A DNA stretch of 64,000 nt from Burkholderia sp. Bp8963. Lineage in GTDB: Bacteria; Pseudomonadota; Gammaproteobacteria; Burkholderiales; Burkholderiaceae. The notes under the pieces are model-generated. The model was given only the letters and a program-made list of their open reading frames with translations. It did not search any database and had not been told where the DNA came from. Location of the stretch: positions 93,141 to 157,140 of the forward strand of contig NZ_QTQP01000014.1 in NCBI RefSeq assembly GCF_003854275.1, in the 5' to 3' direction. How positions within the stretch are numbered: position 1 is the first letter of the stretch; every line of letters begins with the position of its first letter. Of this stretch, positions 50,689 through 60,017 are shown one piece after another. The translations under genes were made by a program, and so were the position numbers.

Positions 50689-51753
50689 TCATGGCCCGTC
50701 GGGCATCTCCCACGAGTTGCGTGCCGGGCCGGCGTCGGGCGCCGCGAGCCCAAAGTGGCGGTAGGTCAGCAGCGTCGCCACGCGCCCGCGCGGCGTGCGC
50801 TGCAGGAAGCCCTGCTGGATCAGATACGGTTCGAGGACGTCCTCGATCGTGTCGCGTTCCTCGCCGATCGCCGCGGCAAGGTTGTCGATGCCGACCGGGC
50901 CGCCGTCGAACTTGTGCAGGATCGCTTCGAGCAGCTTGCGGTCCATCAGGTCGAAGCCGACCGGATCGACGTCGAGCATCGCGAGCGCCGCATCGGCGAC
51001 GGCCGCCGTGATGTTGCCGTCCGCCTTCACCTCCGCGTAATCGCGCACGCGGCGCAACAGCCGGTTCGCGATCCGCGGCGTGCCGCGCGAGCGCTTTGCG
51101 ATCTCGAGCGCCCCGTTCGGATCGATCTGCGCGTTGAGCAGCGATGCCGAGCGGCGCACGATGCGCGACAGCTGCTCCGCGTTGTAGAACTCGAGGCGCG
51201 CGACGATCCCGAAACGGTCGCGCAGCGGGTTGGTCAGCATCCCGGCGCGGGTGGTCGCGCCGACGAGCGTGAACGGCTGCAGGTCGAGCTTCACGCTGCG
51301 CGCGGCCGGACCTTCGCCGATCATGATGTCGATCTGGTAATCCTCGAGTGCCGGATACAGGATTTCCTCGACGACGGGCGACAGCCGGTGGATTTCGTCG
51401 ATGAACAGCACGTCGTTCGCTTCGAGGTTCGTCAGCAGCGCCGCGAGATCGCCCGCGCGCTCAAGCACCGGGCCCGACGTCTGGCGCAGGTTGACGCCCA
51501 TTTCGCGCGCGATGATGTGCGCGAGCGTGGTCTTGCCGAGACCGGGCGGGCCGAACAGCAGCACGTGGTCGAGCGGCTCGGCGCGACGCTTGGCGGCCTC
51601 GATGAAGATCTCGAGCTGCGCGCGCACCTTTTCCTGGCCGACGTATTCGTCGAGCTGGCGCGGCCGCAGCGCGCGTTCGAACACCTCCTCGTGCGACGAG
51701 GCGGGCGTGGCGGCGATGATCCGCTCGGTGGCGAGTTTGTCGGTTTCAATCAT
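50689..51753 (-). CDS. ruvB: Holliday junction branch migration ATPase RuvB
   Basis: Hexameric AAA+ motor that drives branch migration with RuvA. The 354-residue protein has the RuvB N-terminus [20 protein letters not shown], Walker [10 protein letters not shown], Walker B with DEIHRL, sensor VGATTRAG and the C-terminal winged helix [16 protein letters not shown] 51753 matches the family start ([12 protein letters not shown]). It lies 108 bp downstream of ruvA in the same direction. Confidence 0.97.
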   Translation of the reverse strand: MIETDKLATERIIAATPASSHEEVFERALRPRQLDEYVGQEKVRAQLEIFIEAAKRRAEPLDHVLLFGPPGLGKTTLAHIIAREMGVNLRQTSGPVLERAGDLAALLTNLEANDVLFIDEIHRLSPVVEEILYPALEDYQIDIMIGEGPAARSVKLDLQPFTLVGATTRAGMLTNPLRDRFGIVARLEFYNAEQLSRIVRRSASLLNAQIDPNGALEIAKRSRGTPRIANRLLRRVRDYAEVKADGNITAAVADAALAMLDVDPVGFDLMDRKLLEAILHKFDGGPVGIDNLAAAIGEERDTIEDVLEPYLIQQGFLQRTPRGRVATLLTYRHFGLAAPDAGPARNSWEMPDGP

Positions 51754-51861
51754 GCGGCCATTGTACCGCGCGGCGCTGCGCGGCAAACCTGGCCGAACGG
51801 CCGACTGGCGCGCCGCATGCGGCGGCGCGACACTGCATCGGACGCGTGGCTCGCGTGAACG

Positions 51862-52443
51862 TTACGCCTTCGACAGCGCCTTGAGCGCGAGCTTGATGCC
51901 TTCGGATATGCCGGTGCCGGCCGGCACGTTCTTGATCGCGGCAAGGCCTTCCTTCTCGGAATAACCGAGCGCGAGCAGCGCGTTGAGGATGTCGGTCGCG
52001 TGGTCGGACGGCGACGCGGCGCCGGCGAGCGTGCCGAGGTCGGCGCCGAGCTTGCCCTTCAGTTCCAGCAGCAGGCGTTCGGCCGTTTTCTTGCCGATGC
52101 CGGGCAGGCGGGTCAGCCGGGCGGCGTCCTGCATCGTCACGGCCTGCGCGAGCTCCTGCACGCTCATGCCGGACAGCACGGCGAGCGCCATGCGCGCGCC
52201 GATGCCGGTGATCTTCAGCAGCTCGCGGAAGGTCGTGCGTTCCTGTGCAGTCAGGAAGCCGTACAGCAGGTGCGCGTCCTCGCGGACGATCTGCTGCGTG
52301 AGCAGCACGACCCGTTCGCCGGACTGCGGCAGGTTGTAGAACGTGCTCATCGGCACGTCGATTTCATAGCCGACGCCGCTGCAATCGACGAGCAGGTGAG
52401 GCGGGTTCTTTTCGAGGAGGATGCCGGCGATGCGACCGATCAT
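51862..52443 (-). CDS. ruvA: Holliday junction DNA helicase subunit RuvA
   Basis: Binds four-way junctions and recruits RuvB. The 193-residue protein has the OB-fold start [20 protein letters not shown], two helix-hairpin-helix motifs ([30 protein letters not shown]) and the C-terminal domain III ([16 protein letters not shown]) that contacts RuvB. It lies 136 bp downstream of ruvC. Confidence 0.97.
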   Translation of the reverse strand: MIGRIAGILLEKNPPHLLVDCSGVGYEIDVPMSTFYNLPQSGERVVLLTQQIVREDAHLLYGFLTAQERTTFRELLKITGIGARMALAVLSGMSVQELAQAVTMQDAARLTRLPGIGKKTAERLLLELKGKLGADLGTLAGAASPSDHATDILNALLALGYSEKEGLAAIKNVPAGTGISEGIKLALKALSKA

Positions 52444-52579
52444 GGATTCAGCGAGGCGAGGAAGAAAGCGCGAGTGTAGCGCACGCGCGGTGGAAAGCCG
52501 ATGGCCGGGCCGAACATGTAGCGGCGTGCGGGGCGGCGCGCGCCGCTTCGCCGCGCACCGCGAGCGGGGCGAAGCGGCG

Positions 52580-53122
52580 TCAGCCGACGAGCCGGCCGCG
52601 CCGCACGCGCAGCCCTTTCTTCGCGAGTGCCGGCGCGAGGCCGCCGAGCGTGCTGAGCGTATTGCCGCCGTGCGCATGGCAGATCGCCATGCCGAGCGCG
52701 TCGGCGGCGTCGCTGCCGGGCTGCCCGGACAGGCTCAGCAGCCGCGTGACCATCTCCTGCATCTGCGCCTTGGTCGCGCGGCCGTAGCCGACGACGGCCT
52801 GCTTGAGCTGCAGCGCCGTGTACTCGGCGACCGGCAGCCCGCCCGACACGAGGCCGCAGATCGCGGCGCCGCGCGCCTGGCCGAGCAGCAGTGTCGATTG
52901 CGGGTTCACGTTGACGAACACTTTTTCGATCGCGGACTGGTCGGGCGCGTGTTCGCGGATCAGCGTCGATACGCCGTCGTAGATCGTGCCGAGCCGCGTC
53001 GCGAGGTCCGCCGTCGACGTGCGGATCACGCCGCTCGCGACGTAGGCGAGGTGGTGGCCGTGGACGTCGATGATGCCGAAGCCGGTGACGCGCAGGCCAG
53101 GGTCGATGCCGATAATTCGCAT
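52580..53122 (-). CDS. ruvC: Holliday junction resolvase RuvC
   Basis: Endonuclease that cuts Holliday junctions. The 180-residue protein has the catalytic acidic residues in the family positions: D7 in [12 protein letters not shown], Glu in AIEKVFVN, and the Asp pair in [20 protein letters not shown] 53122 starts the conserved MRIIGIDPG. It is the first of the ruvC-ruvA-ruvB set and lies downstream of the purH terminator. Confidence 0.97.
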   Translation of the reverse strand: MRIIGIDPGLRVTGFGIIDVHGHHLAYVASGVIRTSTADLATRLGTIYDGVSTLIREHAPDQSAIEKVFVNVNPQSTLLLGQARGAAICGLVSGGLPVAEYTALQLKQAVVGYGRATKAQMQEMVTRLLSLSGQPGSDAADALGMAICHAHGGNTLSTLGGLAPALAKKGLRVRRGRLVG

Positions 53123-53292
53123 GGTGAAGAGGAATGCTGGATGCAGCGATACTACAACGAATGCCGTGGCGCGCCTTCCGGTCGGCGCGTGATCACGCCG
53201 ATTGCCGGCCTGCGATGTGCGTTGACGTCGATCGCGCAACGCGCAATGCGTGACGCACATCGCCCGGCGCCCGGCGCCCGGCTCCGCGCAAT

Positions 53293-53324
53293 AAAAAACC
53301 CGGCGGGTGCGATGCCGCCGGGCC
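53293..53324 (-). terminator. Rho-independent terminator after purH
   Basis: Read on the minus strand: stem CCCGGCGG/CCGCCGGG (53315-53322 with 53299-53306) with an 8-nt loop, followed by six T (AAAAAA at 53293-53298 on the plus strand). Confidence 0.82.
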
Positions 53325-53359
53325 TTCGTGTCGCGGCCGCGCGGGCCGCATGCAGTCGA

Positions 53360-54925
53360 TCAGTGACGGAAGTGGCGCACGCCCGTCAGGATCATCGCGA
53401 TGTTGTGCTCGTCGGCCGCCGCGATCACTTCGTCGTCGCGCACCGAGCCGCCCGGCTGGATCACGCAGGTCGCGCCGGCTGCCACGACGACGTCGAGGCC
53501 GTCGCGGAACGGGAAGAACGCATCCGACGCGACCGCCGAACCGGCGAGCGTGAGGCCCGCGTTCTGTGCCTTGATGCTCGCGATGCGTGCCGAGTCGACG
53601 CGGCTCATCTGGCCCGCGCCGACGCCGAGCGTCATGCCGTTGCCGCAGAACACGATCGCGTTCGACTTCACGTACTTCGCGACGCGCCATGCGAACAGCA
53701 GGTCGTCCATTTCCTTCGGCGTCGGGTGGCGCTTCGTGACGACGCGCAGTTCATGCGGCTGCACGTTCTTCGCATCGAGCGATTGCACGAGCAGGCCGCC
53801 GCCGACGCGCTTCAGGTCGAATGCGTTATGGCCAACGCCCAGCGCGATCTCGAGCAGGCGCACGTTCTGCTTCGCGGCGAACACCTGCTTCGCGGCGTCG
53901 CTGAACGACGGCGCGATCAGCACTTCGACGAACTGCTTCGCGACAGCTTGCGCGGCCGCTTCGTCGACTTCGCGGTTGAACGCGATGATGCCGCCGAACG
54001 CCGACGTCGGGTCGGTCTGGAACGCCTTTGCGTACGCGTCGGCCGAATCATTGCCGACCGCAACGCCGCACGGGTTCGCGTGCTTGATGATCACGCAGGC
54101 CGGCGCGTCGAACGTCTTCACGCATTCCCAAGCCGCGTCCGAATCGGCGATGTTGTTGTACGACAGTTCCTTGCCCTGCAGCTGGCGGTAGTTCGCGAGC
54201 GCGCCGGCGGGCGTCGCGATGTCGCGGTAGAACGCGGCGGTCTGGTGCGGGTTCTCGCCGTAGCGCAGGTCCTGCACCTTGTCGAACGCGAGGTTCAGCG
54301 TGGCCGGGTACGGGTTGCGCGACGCGTGCTTCAGCTCGTCGGTCAGGCTCGTCAGGTAGTTCGTGATCGCGCCGTCGTATTGCGCGGTGTGCGCGAACAC
54401 CTTCGTCGCGAGACGGAAGTTGGTCGCATAGCCGACCGTGTTGCCGTTCGCCTTCATTTCGTCGAGCACGACCGCGTAGTCGGCCGGATCGACGACGACC
54501 GTCACGTCGCGGTGGTTCTTCGCGGCCGAGCGCAGCATCGTCGGGCCGCCGATGTCGATGTTCTCGATCGCGTCGGCGAGCGTGCAGTCGTCCTTCGCGA
54601 TCGTCGCGACGAACGGATACAGGTTCACGACGAGCAGGTCGATCGTCGGGATGCCGTGCTGCTCGAGCGCCTGCATGTGCTCCGGCAGGTCGCGGCGGGC
54701 GAGGATGCCGCCGTGCACCTTCGGATGCAGCGTCTTCACGCGCCCATCGAGCATTTCCGGGAAGCCCGTGTAGTCGGCCACTTCGGTAACGGGCAGGCCC
54801 GCGTCGGCGAGCAGTTTCGCGGTGCCGCCTGTCGACAGCAGCTTGACGCCGAGGTCAGACAGCGACTTCGCGAAGTCGACGATGCCGGTCTTGTCGGAAA
54901 CGGAAATGAGCGCTTGCTTGATCAT
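53360..54925 (-). CDS. purH: Bifunctional AICAR transformylase/IMP cyclohydrolase
   Basis: Catalyses the last two steps to IMP. The 521-residue protein has an N-terminal MGS-like cyclohydrolase domain ([18 protein letters not shown], then [11 protein letters not shown]) and a C-terminal AICAR transformylase domain with [16 protein letters not shown] and the C-terminal [15 protein letters not shown]. Length is standard. It follows fis by 44 bp in the dusB-fis-purH order. Confidence 0.97.
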   Translation of the reverse strand: MIKQALISVSDKTGIVDFAKSLSDLGVKLLSTGGTAKLLADAGLPVTEVADYTGFPEMLDGRVKTLHPKVHGGILARRDLPEHMQALEQHGIPTIDLLVVNLYPFVATIAKDDCTLADAIENIDIGGPTMLRSAAKNHRDVTVVVDPADYAVVLDEMKANGNTVGYATNFRLATKVFAHTAQYDGAITNYLTSLTDELKHASRNPYPATLNLAFDKVQDLRYGENPHQTAAFYRDIATPAGALANYRQLQGKELSYNNIADSDAAWECVKTFDAPACVIIKHANPCGVAVGNDSADAYAKAFQTDPTSAFGGIIAFNREVDEAAAQAVAKQFVEVLIAPSFSDAAKQVFAAKQNVRLLEIALGVGHNAFDLKRVGGGLLVQSLDAKNVQPHELRVVTKRHPTPKEMDDLLFAWRVAKYVKSNAIVFCGNGMTLGVGAGQMSRVDSARIASIKAQNAGLTLAGSAVASDAFFPFRDGLDVVVAAGATCVIQPGGSVRDDEVIAAADEHNIAMILTGVRHFRH

Positions 54926-54969
54926 GATGGAACCACCAATAGCCAGGGAAACGGGGACGGGACGGCTGC

Positions 54970-55203
54970 CTACAGCAGGCCGTGCTGCTGCAGCTTCTTG
55001 CGCAGCGTGTTGCGGTTGATGCCGAGGTACTCCGCGGCGAGCGACTGGTTGCCGCCGGCCTGTACGAGCACGACCTCGAGCATCGGCTTTTCGACGCAGG
55101 ACATCACCATTTCATAGACGTCGTGCGGATTGGAGCCGTCTAGATCCCGGAAATACACGTCCAGGCTCTCGCGGACACATTGTTCGATGTTGTGCTTGCT
55201 CAT
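54970..55203 (-). CDS. fis: DNA-binding protein Fis
   Basis: Nucleoid-associated regulator, 77 residues, shorter at the N-terminus than the 98-residue E. coli protein, as usual in betaproteobacteria. The C-terminal HTH is intact ([20 protein letters not shown]). ATG 55203 overlaps the dusB stop by four bases, so it is translationally coupled to dusB, as in other proteobacteria. Confidence 0.96.
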   Translation of the reverse strand: MSKHNIEQCVRESLDVYFRDLDGSNPHDVYEMVMSCVEKPMLEVVLVQAGGNQSLAAEYLGINRNTLRKKLQQHGLL

Positions 55204-56270
55204 GCTGCTAACTGGTTATGATCGTCCGCCTCGCGCTGGCCGTGCTCGTCTTCGTCCTCGTCGACGTAGACGAGGTGATCGGACAGCGCCTTTTGCGCCT
55301 CGAAGAACGCATTGACGGCGGCGAGCTGCTCGCGGGTGGAATCGAGCGTGTTCATCCGGTGCCGGAACCCGTTGGCTCCGGAAAGGCCGCGAGTGTACCA
55401 GCCGATGTGCTTGCGCGCAGTACGGACTCCCGTGAATTCTCCGTAGAACGCGTAGTGGTCCTCCAGATGCTCGTTCATCACCTGCTGGATCTCGTCGATC
55501 AGCGGGGGCGGCAGCAGCTCGCCAGTTTGCAGGAAATGATCGATTTCACGGAACAGCCACGGCCGACCTTGCGCAGCGCGACCGATCATCAGCGCGTCGG
55601 CGCCCGTCGCGTCGAGCACCGCCTTCGCCTTCTGCGGCGACGTGATGTCGCCGTTCGCGACGACCGGAATGCCGATCGCCGCCTTCACGGCCGCGATCGT
55701 GTCGTATTCGGCGTCGCCGCGGTACAGGTCGGCGCGCGTGCGGCCGTGCACGGTGAGCATCGAGATGCCGGCGGCTTCGGCGAGGCGCGCGACGGTGATC
55801 GCGTTCTTGTGCTCGCGGTCCCAGCCGGTGCGGATCTTCAGCGTGACGGGCACGGCATCCGGGCCGGTGCCGACCGCGCCGACGACCGCCTCAACGATCT
55901 GCTGCACGAGCGGCTCGTTCTGCAGCAGCGCGGAGCCGGCCGCGACGTTGCAGACTTTCTTCGCCGGGCAGCCCATGTTGATGTCGATGATCTGCGCGCC
56001 GTTGTCGACGTTGTAGCGGGCGGCTTCGGCCATCATCGCCGGATCGGCGCCGGCGATCTGCACGGCGATCGGCTCGACTTCGCCTTCGTGGTTCGCGCGC
56101 CGCATCGTCTTGGCGCTTTTCCACAACTGCGCGTTCGATGCCACCATTTCGGACACGGCGTAGCCGGCCCCCAGCCGTTTGCACAGCTGGCGGAACGGAC
56201 GATCCGTCACGCCCGCCATCGGGGCGACGAACAGGTTGTTACGCAATACGTGAGAGCCGATAACGGGCAT
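55200..56270 (-). CDS. dusB: tRNA-dihydrouridine synthase B
   Basis: FMN enzyme that reduces uridine to dihydrouridine in tRNA. The 356-residue protein has the TIM-barrel start NNLFVAPMAGVTDRPFRQLC, the catalytic Cys in INMGCPAKKVCN, the FMN phosphate site VVANGDITSPQKA and ADALMIGRAAQGRPWLF. The last 20 residues are an acidic/His-rich tail (DEDEDEHGQ). It begins the dusB-fis-purH operon. Confidence 0.96.
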   Translation of the reverse strand: MPVIGSHVLRNNLFVAPMAGVTDRPFRQLCKRLGAGYAVSEMVASNAQLWKSAKTMRRANHEGEVEPIAVQIAGADPAMMAEAARYNVDNGAQIIDINMGCPAKKVCNVAAGSALLQNEPLVQQIVEAVVGAVGTGPDAVPVTLKIRTGWDREHKNAITVARLAEAAGISMLTVHGRTRADLYRGDAEYDTIAAVKAAIGIPVVANGDITSPQKAKAVLDATGADALMIGRAAQGRPWLFREIDHFLQTGELLPPPLIDEIQQVMNEHLEDHYAFYGEFTGVRTARKHIGWYTRGLSGANGFRHRMNTLDSTREQLAAVNAFFEAQKALSDHLVYVDEDEDEHGQREADDHNQLAA

Positions 56271-56422
56271 CGCAATGGCACCGCCCGCGACCAGCGCGGG
56301 CTCGAAAAGGGCGGAGGGAAAACGCGCATTTTACCGTATTCCCTCGCCATGCCGATTTGACCCGGTTTGTGTGACGCGTCGCGCGCGTCGCCGCCGTCCC
56401 TGTGCATGCGGCGAGACGTGTG

Positions 56423-56446
56423 TCAGATGCGGTGCCAGATGCGGTG
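56423..56446. repeat. 12-bp tandem repeat, two copies plus a partial
   Basis: TCAGATGCGGTG (56423-56434) and CCAGATGCGGTG (56435-56446), then TCGGATGGCG. It lies just downstream of the UbiH-like gene's stop, between it and dusB. Confidence 0.65.
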
Positions 56447-56456
56447 TCGGATGGCG

Positions 56457-57635
56457 TCAGCTGCGCTGGCCGAACATCATCTGACGCGCGATCGCCGTCT
56501 TGAGCGGCGGCACGAACTCGAGCGCGGTGAGCGCCGCGCCGCGCAGCAGCGCGAGCGGCGCCGATTCGATCGTGAAGAGCCGCGCGAGCGTGTCGGTCGC
56601 GCCGATCGTGAGCCGGCGGTCGAGCGCGCGCCGCGCGTTGAAAGTTGCGAGTGCGGCCGGTTCGGCGCCGTGCGTGGACAGCGCGTCGACGAGCGTATGC
56701 GCGTCGCGCAGGCCGAGGTTGAGCCCTTGGCCCGCGACCGGATGCAGCGTCTGCGCGGCGTTGCCGACGATCGCGGTGCGCCGGTCGACGAGGGTCTGCG
56801 CGGCGTTGAGCCCGAGCGGGAACGACGCGCGCCCGGCGATCGCGACGAAGCGGCCCATGCGTTCGCCGAACGCGACGCCGAGCTCGCGCAGGAACGCATC
56901 GTCGGCCAGCGCCGCGCGCCGCTCGGCATCGGCGGGCGCGCAGCACCACACGAGCGCGTAGTCGGCGCCGCCGAGCGGCAGCAGCGCGAGCGGCCCTTCG
57001 TGCGTGAAGCGTTCCCACGCGACGTTCGGACGCGGCGCGGCAACCGTCACAGTGCCGACGAGCGCGGTCTGGCCGTAGTCGCGTCTATGGTTGCCGGTGT
57101 CGGCCTGCTGTTCATGGAACAGCCCGCCTTCGGCATTGACGACGACGCGCGCGCGCAGCGTGCGTTCGCCCTGCGGGCCGTCGAGCGTCAGTGTGACGCC
57201 GTCGGCGTCCTGCTGCGGCGCGCGCGCGGACGTCGACGTGAGCCATTCGACGCGCGTGCGGCGGACTGCGCCAGCAAGTGCCTGCACGAGCGAGCCGTAG
57301 CGCACGACATAGCCGAGCGCGGCGAGGTCGTGTTCGTCGCGATCGATCAGCGTGCGGCCGAAATGGCCGCGCTGCGATACGTGAATGTGTTCGATCGGCG
57401 TCGCGTCGGCGGGCCACGCGAGCGTGTCGAGCAGCACGTGGCTGCCGTGCGACACCGCGATCGCGCGCGGATCGTTCGCGCTCGCGGCGGGTTCGCGCGC
57501 GTCGATCAGTGCGATCGACCACTGCTGCGTCGCGCTGCGTCGCGCGAGCCAGCCGGCCAGCGCGAGCCCGACGGGGCCCGCGCCGACGATGGCGATGTCA
57601 TGGAGCGGCGTGGCCGGAGAGGAATCGGTCGTCAT
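56457..57635 (-). CDS. ubiH: UbiH/UbiF/VisC/COQ6-family FAD monooxygenase
   Basis: The 392-residue FAD-dependent hydroxylase has the dinucleotide fold IVGAGPVGLALAGWL (17-31), the DPRAIAVSHGS segment and the FAD motif GNAAQTLHPVAGQGLNLGLRD. These identify ubiquinone-ring hydroxylases; which position it hydroxylates cannot be told from sequence, and it could be UbiI or UbiF. It lies downstream of pepP in the same direction, the common pepP-ubiH pairing. The 87-bp gap is filled by 9-bp repeats, and no clear Shine-Dalgarno precedes ATG 57635. Confidence 0.87.
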   Translation of the reverse strand: MTTDSSPATPLHDIAIVGAGPVGLALAGWLARRSATQQWSIALIDAREPAASANDPRAIAVSHGSHVLLDTLAWPADATPIEHIHVSQRGHFGRTLIDRDEHDLAALGYVVRYGSLVQALAGAVRRTRVEWLTSTSARAPQQDADGVTLTLDGPQGERTLRARVVVNAEGGLFHEQQADTGNHRRDYGQTALVGTVTVAAPRPNVAWERFTHEGPLALLPLGGADYALVWCCAPADAERRAALADDAFLRELGVAFGERMGRFVAIAGRASFPLGLNAAQTLVDRRTAIVGNAAQTLHPVAGQGLNLGLRDAHTLVDALSTHGAEPAALATFNARRALDRRLTIGATDTLARLFTIESAPLALLRGAALTALEFVPPLKTAIARQMMFGQRS

Positions 57636-57651
57636 CGAAAATCGTGAAACG

Positions 57652-57705
57652 GATGAAACAGACGGAACAGACGGAACAGGCGGAACAGGCGGAACAGACG
57701 GAACA
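57652..57705. repeat. 9-bp tandem repeat, six copies, in the pepP-ubiH spacer
   Basis: Units GATGAAACA, GACGGAACA (twice), GGCGGAACA (twice), GACGGAACA run without gaps. The repeat unit is three codons long but lies outside both genes; the array sits 17 bp upstream of the ubiH start on the mRNA. Length change by slippage is likely. Confidence 0.85.
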
Positions 57706-57722
57706 AGCGGGGCGCCGCACGT

Positions 57723-59120
57723 TCACGCGCCGTGCGCCGCGCCCGCACGCATCAGCGCCTCGATCTCGGCGGCCGCGACGGGCACGTCGCGCGTGATCAG
57801 CTCGCAGCCTTGCTCGCGCACGATCGCGTCGTCCTCGATGCGGATGCCGATGTTCCAGTATTCGGGCGGCACGTCGTCGGCGGCGCGCACGTACAGCCCC
57901 GGCTCGACGGTCAGCGTCATGCCGGCCTTCAGCGTGCGCCACGGCAGCGCGCCGTTGCCGTCGCGCGCGGCGAGCCGTTCGCGGTAGTCGCCGCAGTCGT
58001 GCACGTCCATGCCGATCCAGTGGCCCGTGCGGTGCATGTAGAAGCGCGCGTACGCCCGTTCGGCGATCACGTCGTCGACGTTCGAGAAGCGCGCTTTCGG
58101 GATGATGCCGGTGTCGAGCAGGCCCTGCGCGAGCACGCGCACCGCGGCATCGTGCGGCGCCTCGAACGGCACGCCTGCGCGCGTCGTGTCGATCGCCGCC
58201 TGCTGCGCGGCGAGCACGATGTCGTACAGCGCGCGCTGCGGCGCCGAGAAGCGCCCGCTGGCCGGGAACGTTCGGGTGATGTCCGATGCGTAGCCGTCGA
58301 GTTCGCAGGCCGCGTCGATCAGGATCAGGTCGCCGTCCTGCGCAACCGCGTTGCCGGCCGGGTAGTGCAGCACGCATGCGTTCGCGCCGGCAGCGACGAT
58401 CGACCCGTACGCGGGCGACTGCGCGCCATGCTTGCGGAACGTGTAGAGCAGCTCGGCCTCGAGTTCGTACTCGCGCACGCCGGGCCGGCACACCTGCATC
58501 GCGCGGCGATGCGCGAGTGCCGAGATGTGCGCGGCGCGCATCATGATCGCGAGCTCGTGTACGTCCTTGACGAGCCGCATGTCGTCGAGCAGCGGCGTGA
58601 GGTCGAGCATCGCGTCCGGCGCGGCGACGCCCGTGCGCGCCTGCGCCCGCACCGCGTCGAGCCAGCGGTCGAGCTGGCGGTCGAACTCGGCGGACGCGCC
58701 GAACCGGTAATGCACGGTGCCGGCGTCGGCGAGGAGCCGCGGCATCTCGGTGTCGAGCACGTCGACGGCGAACGCCGCGTCGAAGCCGAACGCATCGCGC
58801 GCGGCCTCGGGGCCGTAGTGGAAGCCTTCCCAGATTTCGCGGTCGGCGTTCTTCCCGCGGCAGAACAGCAGCGATTGCGGCGCGCCGTGCGGCGCGGACG
58901 CGTTCAGCACGAGCACCGCGTCCGGCTCGGCGAAGCCCGTCAGGTAATGGAAGTAGCTGTCGTGGCGGTACGGGTAGCCCGTATCGCGGTTGCGCAGCAC
59001 TTCGGGCGCAGTGGGGACGATGGCGACGCCGCCGCCCGCGGCGCGCAGTGCGGCAAGCACGCGTTCACGGCGCTGGCGGTAGACGTCGACGGCGATGGCG
59101 GTTTCGTGGGGCGCATTCAT
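57723..59120 (-). CDS. pepP: Xaa-Pro aminopeptidase (aminopeptidase P)
   Basis: Removes N-terminal residues before proline. The 465-residue M24B metallopeptidase has the N-terminal creatinase-like domain and the catalytic domain with all metal ligands visible: the two Asp in DAACELDGYASDITRTFPAS, His in YMHRTGHWIGMDVHD, and Glu in LTVEPGLYV and IGIRIEDD. ATG 59120 (MNAPHETAIAVD) is the family start. It diverges from the sspA-like gene. Confidence 0.95.
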   Translation of the reverse strand: MNAPHETAIAVDVYRQRRERVLAALRAAGGGVAIVPTAPEVLRNRDTGYPYRHDSYFHYLTGFAEPDAVLVLNASAPHGAPQSLLFCRGKNADREIWEGFHYGPEAARDAFGFDAAFAVDVLDTEMPRLLADAGTVHYRFGASAEFDRQLDRWLDAVRAQARTGVAAPDAMLDLTPLLDDMRLVKDVHELAIMMRAAHISALAHRRAMQVCRPGVREYELEAELLYTFRKHGAQSPAYGSIVAAGANACVLHYPAGNAVAQDGDLILIDAACELDGYASDITRTFPASGRFSAPQRALYDIVLAAQQAAIDTTRAGVPFEAPHDAAVRVLAQGLLDTGIIPKARFSNVDDVIAERAYARFYMHRTGHWIGMDVHDCGDYRERLAARDGNGALPWRTLKAGMTLTVEPGLYVRAADDVPPEYWNIGIRIEDDAIVREQGCELITRDVPVAAAEIEALMRAGAAHGA

Positions 59121-59303
59121 CGTGCGATTGTAGCGCCGCCGGGCGCGGTGCGTGAGTGGAGGCCGAAAGGGGCGCGCAAGCAGGCCGGCGCGGCTGTTGC
59201 AAACCATCCACAGGCCGGACGGGCGATTGTCTACCGACTGTCGCTCGCCGGTTATGATCGACGACAACGTATACTCTCGGCGGTTCCCCAACAAAGGCAG
59301 ATG

Positions 59304-59927
59304 ATGAAATTAATCGGTTCGCTCAGCAGCCCGTACGTCCGTAAGACGCGAATCGTGCTTGCTGAAAAGAAAATCGACTACAAGCTGGAGCTCGAGAACG
59401 TCTGGGCGCCGGACACGAACATTCATGCCTCGAACCCGCTCGGCAAGGTGCCGTGCCTCGTGATGGAAGATGGCGCCGCGGTGTTCGACTCCCGCGTGAT
59501 CTGCGAATACGTCGACACGCTGTCGCCGGTCGGCAAGCTGATTCCGCCGTCCGGCCGCGAGCGTGTCGAGGTGCGCTGCTGGGAGGCGCTGTGCGACGGT
59601 GCGCTCGACGCATCGGTCGCGATCCGCCTCGAGCACATGCTGCGCGAGGAACAGCACCGCAGCGCGAGCTGGATCGCGCGCCATCAGCGCAAGATCGACG
59701 ACGCGCTCGTCGCGATGTCTCAGGGCCTCGGTGGCAAGACCTGGTGCGTCGGTAATCATTACTCGCTCGCCGACATCGCGCTCGGCTGCGCGCTCGGCTA
59801 CTTCGACTTCCGGATGCCCGAGCTGAACTGGCGCGACCGCCACCCGAACCTCGACAAGCATTTCGCGAAGCTGATGCAACGGCAGTCGTTCGTCGACACG
59901 GTGCCGCAGGACGTCGCGCCGCAGTGA
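59304..59927 (+). CDS. Glutathione S-transferase-fold protein, SspA-like
   Basis: The 207-residue protein has a thioredoxin-like N-terminal domain (MKLIGSLSSPYVRKTRIVLAEK, cis-Pro in KVPCLVMEDG, and DSRVICEYVD) and an all-helical C-terminal domain (YSLADIALGCALGYFDFR). It belongs to the GST superfamily; Ser in SSPYVRK may serve as catalytic residue, or the protein may be a stringent-starvation-type regulator. Two ATGs (59301, 59304) are possible; the second has better spacing to AAGG. A bidirectional terminator follows. Confidence 0.83.
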   Translation: MKLIGSLSSPYVRKTRIVLAEKKIDYKLELENVWAPDTNIHASNPLGKVPCLVMEDGAAVFDSRVICEYVDTLSPVGKLIPPSGRERVEVRCWEALCDGALDASVAIRLEHMLREEQHRSASWIARHQRKIDDALVAMSQGLGGKTWCVGNHYSLADIALGCALGYFDFRMPELNWRDRHPNLDKHFAKLMQRQSFVDTVPQDVAPQ

Positions 59928-59960
59928 TGACGCGGGCGTCGCCGCCGACGCATTCCGCAG

Positions 59961-59994
59961 ATGAAAAACGCGCCCCGACGGGCGCGTTTTTCAT
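59961..59994. terminator. Bidirectional terminator with 15-bp perfect stem
   Basis: ATGAAAAACGCGCCC (59961-59975) and its exact complement (59980-59994) flank a CGAC loop, with A and T tracts at the two ends. It separates the convergent GST-like gene and glutamate-synthase-like gene. Confidence 0.88.
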
Positions 59995-60017
59995 GGTGAC
60001 TTGCAAGGCCAACGCCG

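Noticed and set aside
57598..58491. Cys/Ser-rich minus-strand frame ending in a CSxCS repeat
   Set aside because: The pattern is created by the 9-bp repeat array being read in another frame; it overlaps pepP and lacks a plausible start.
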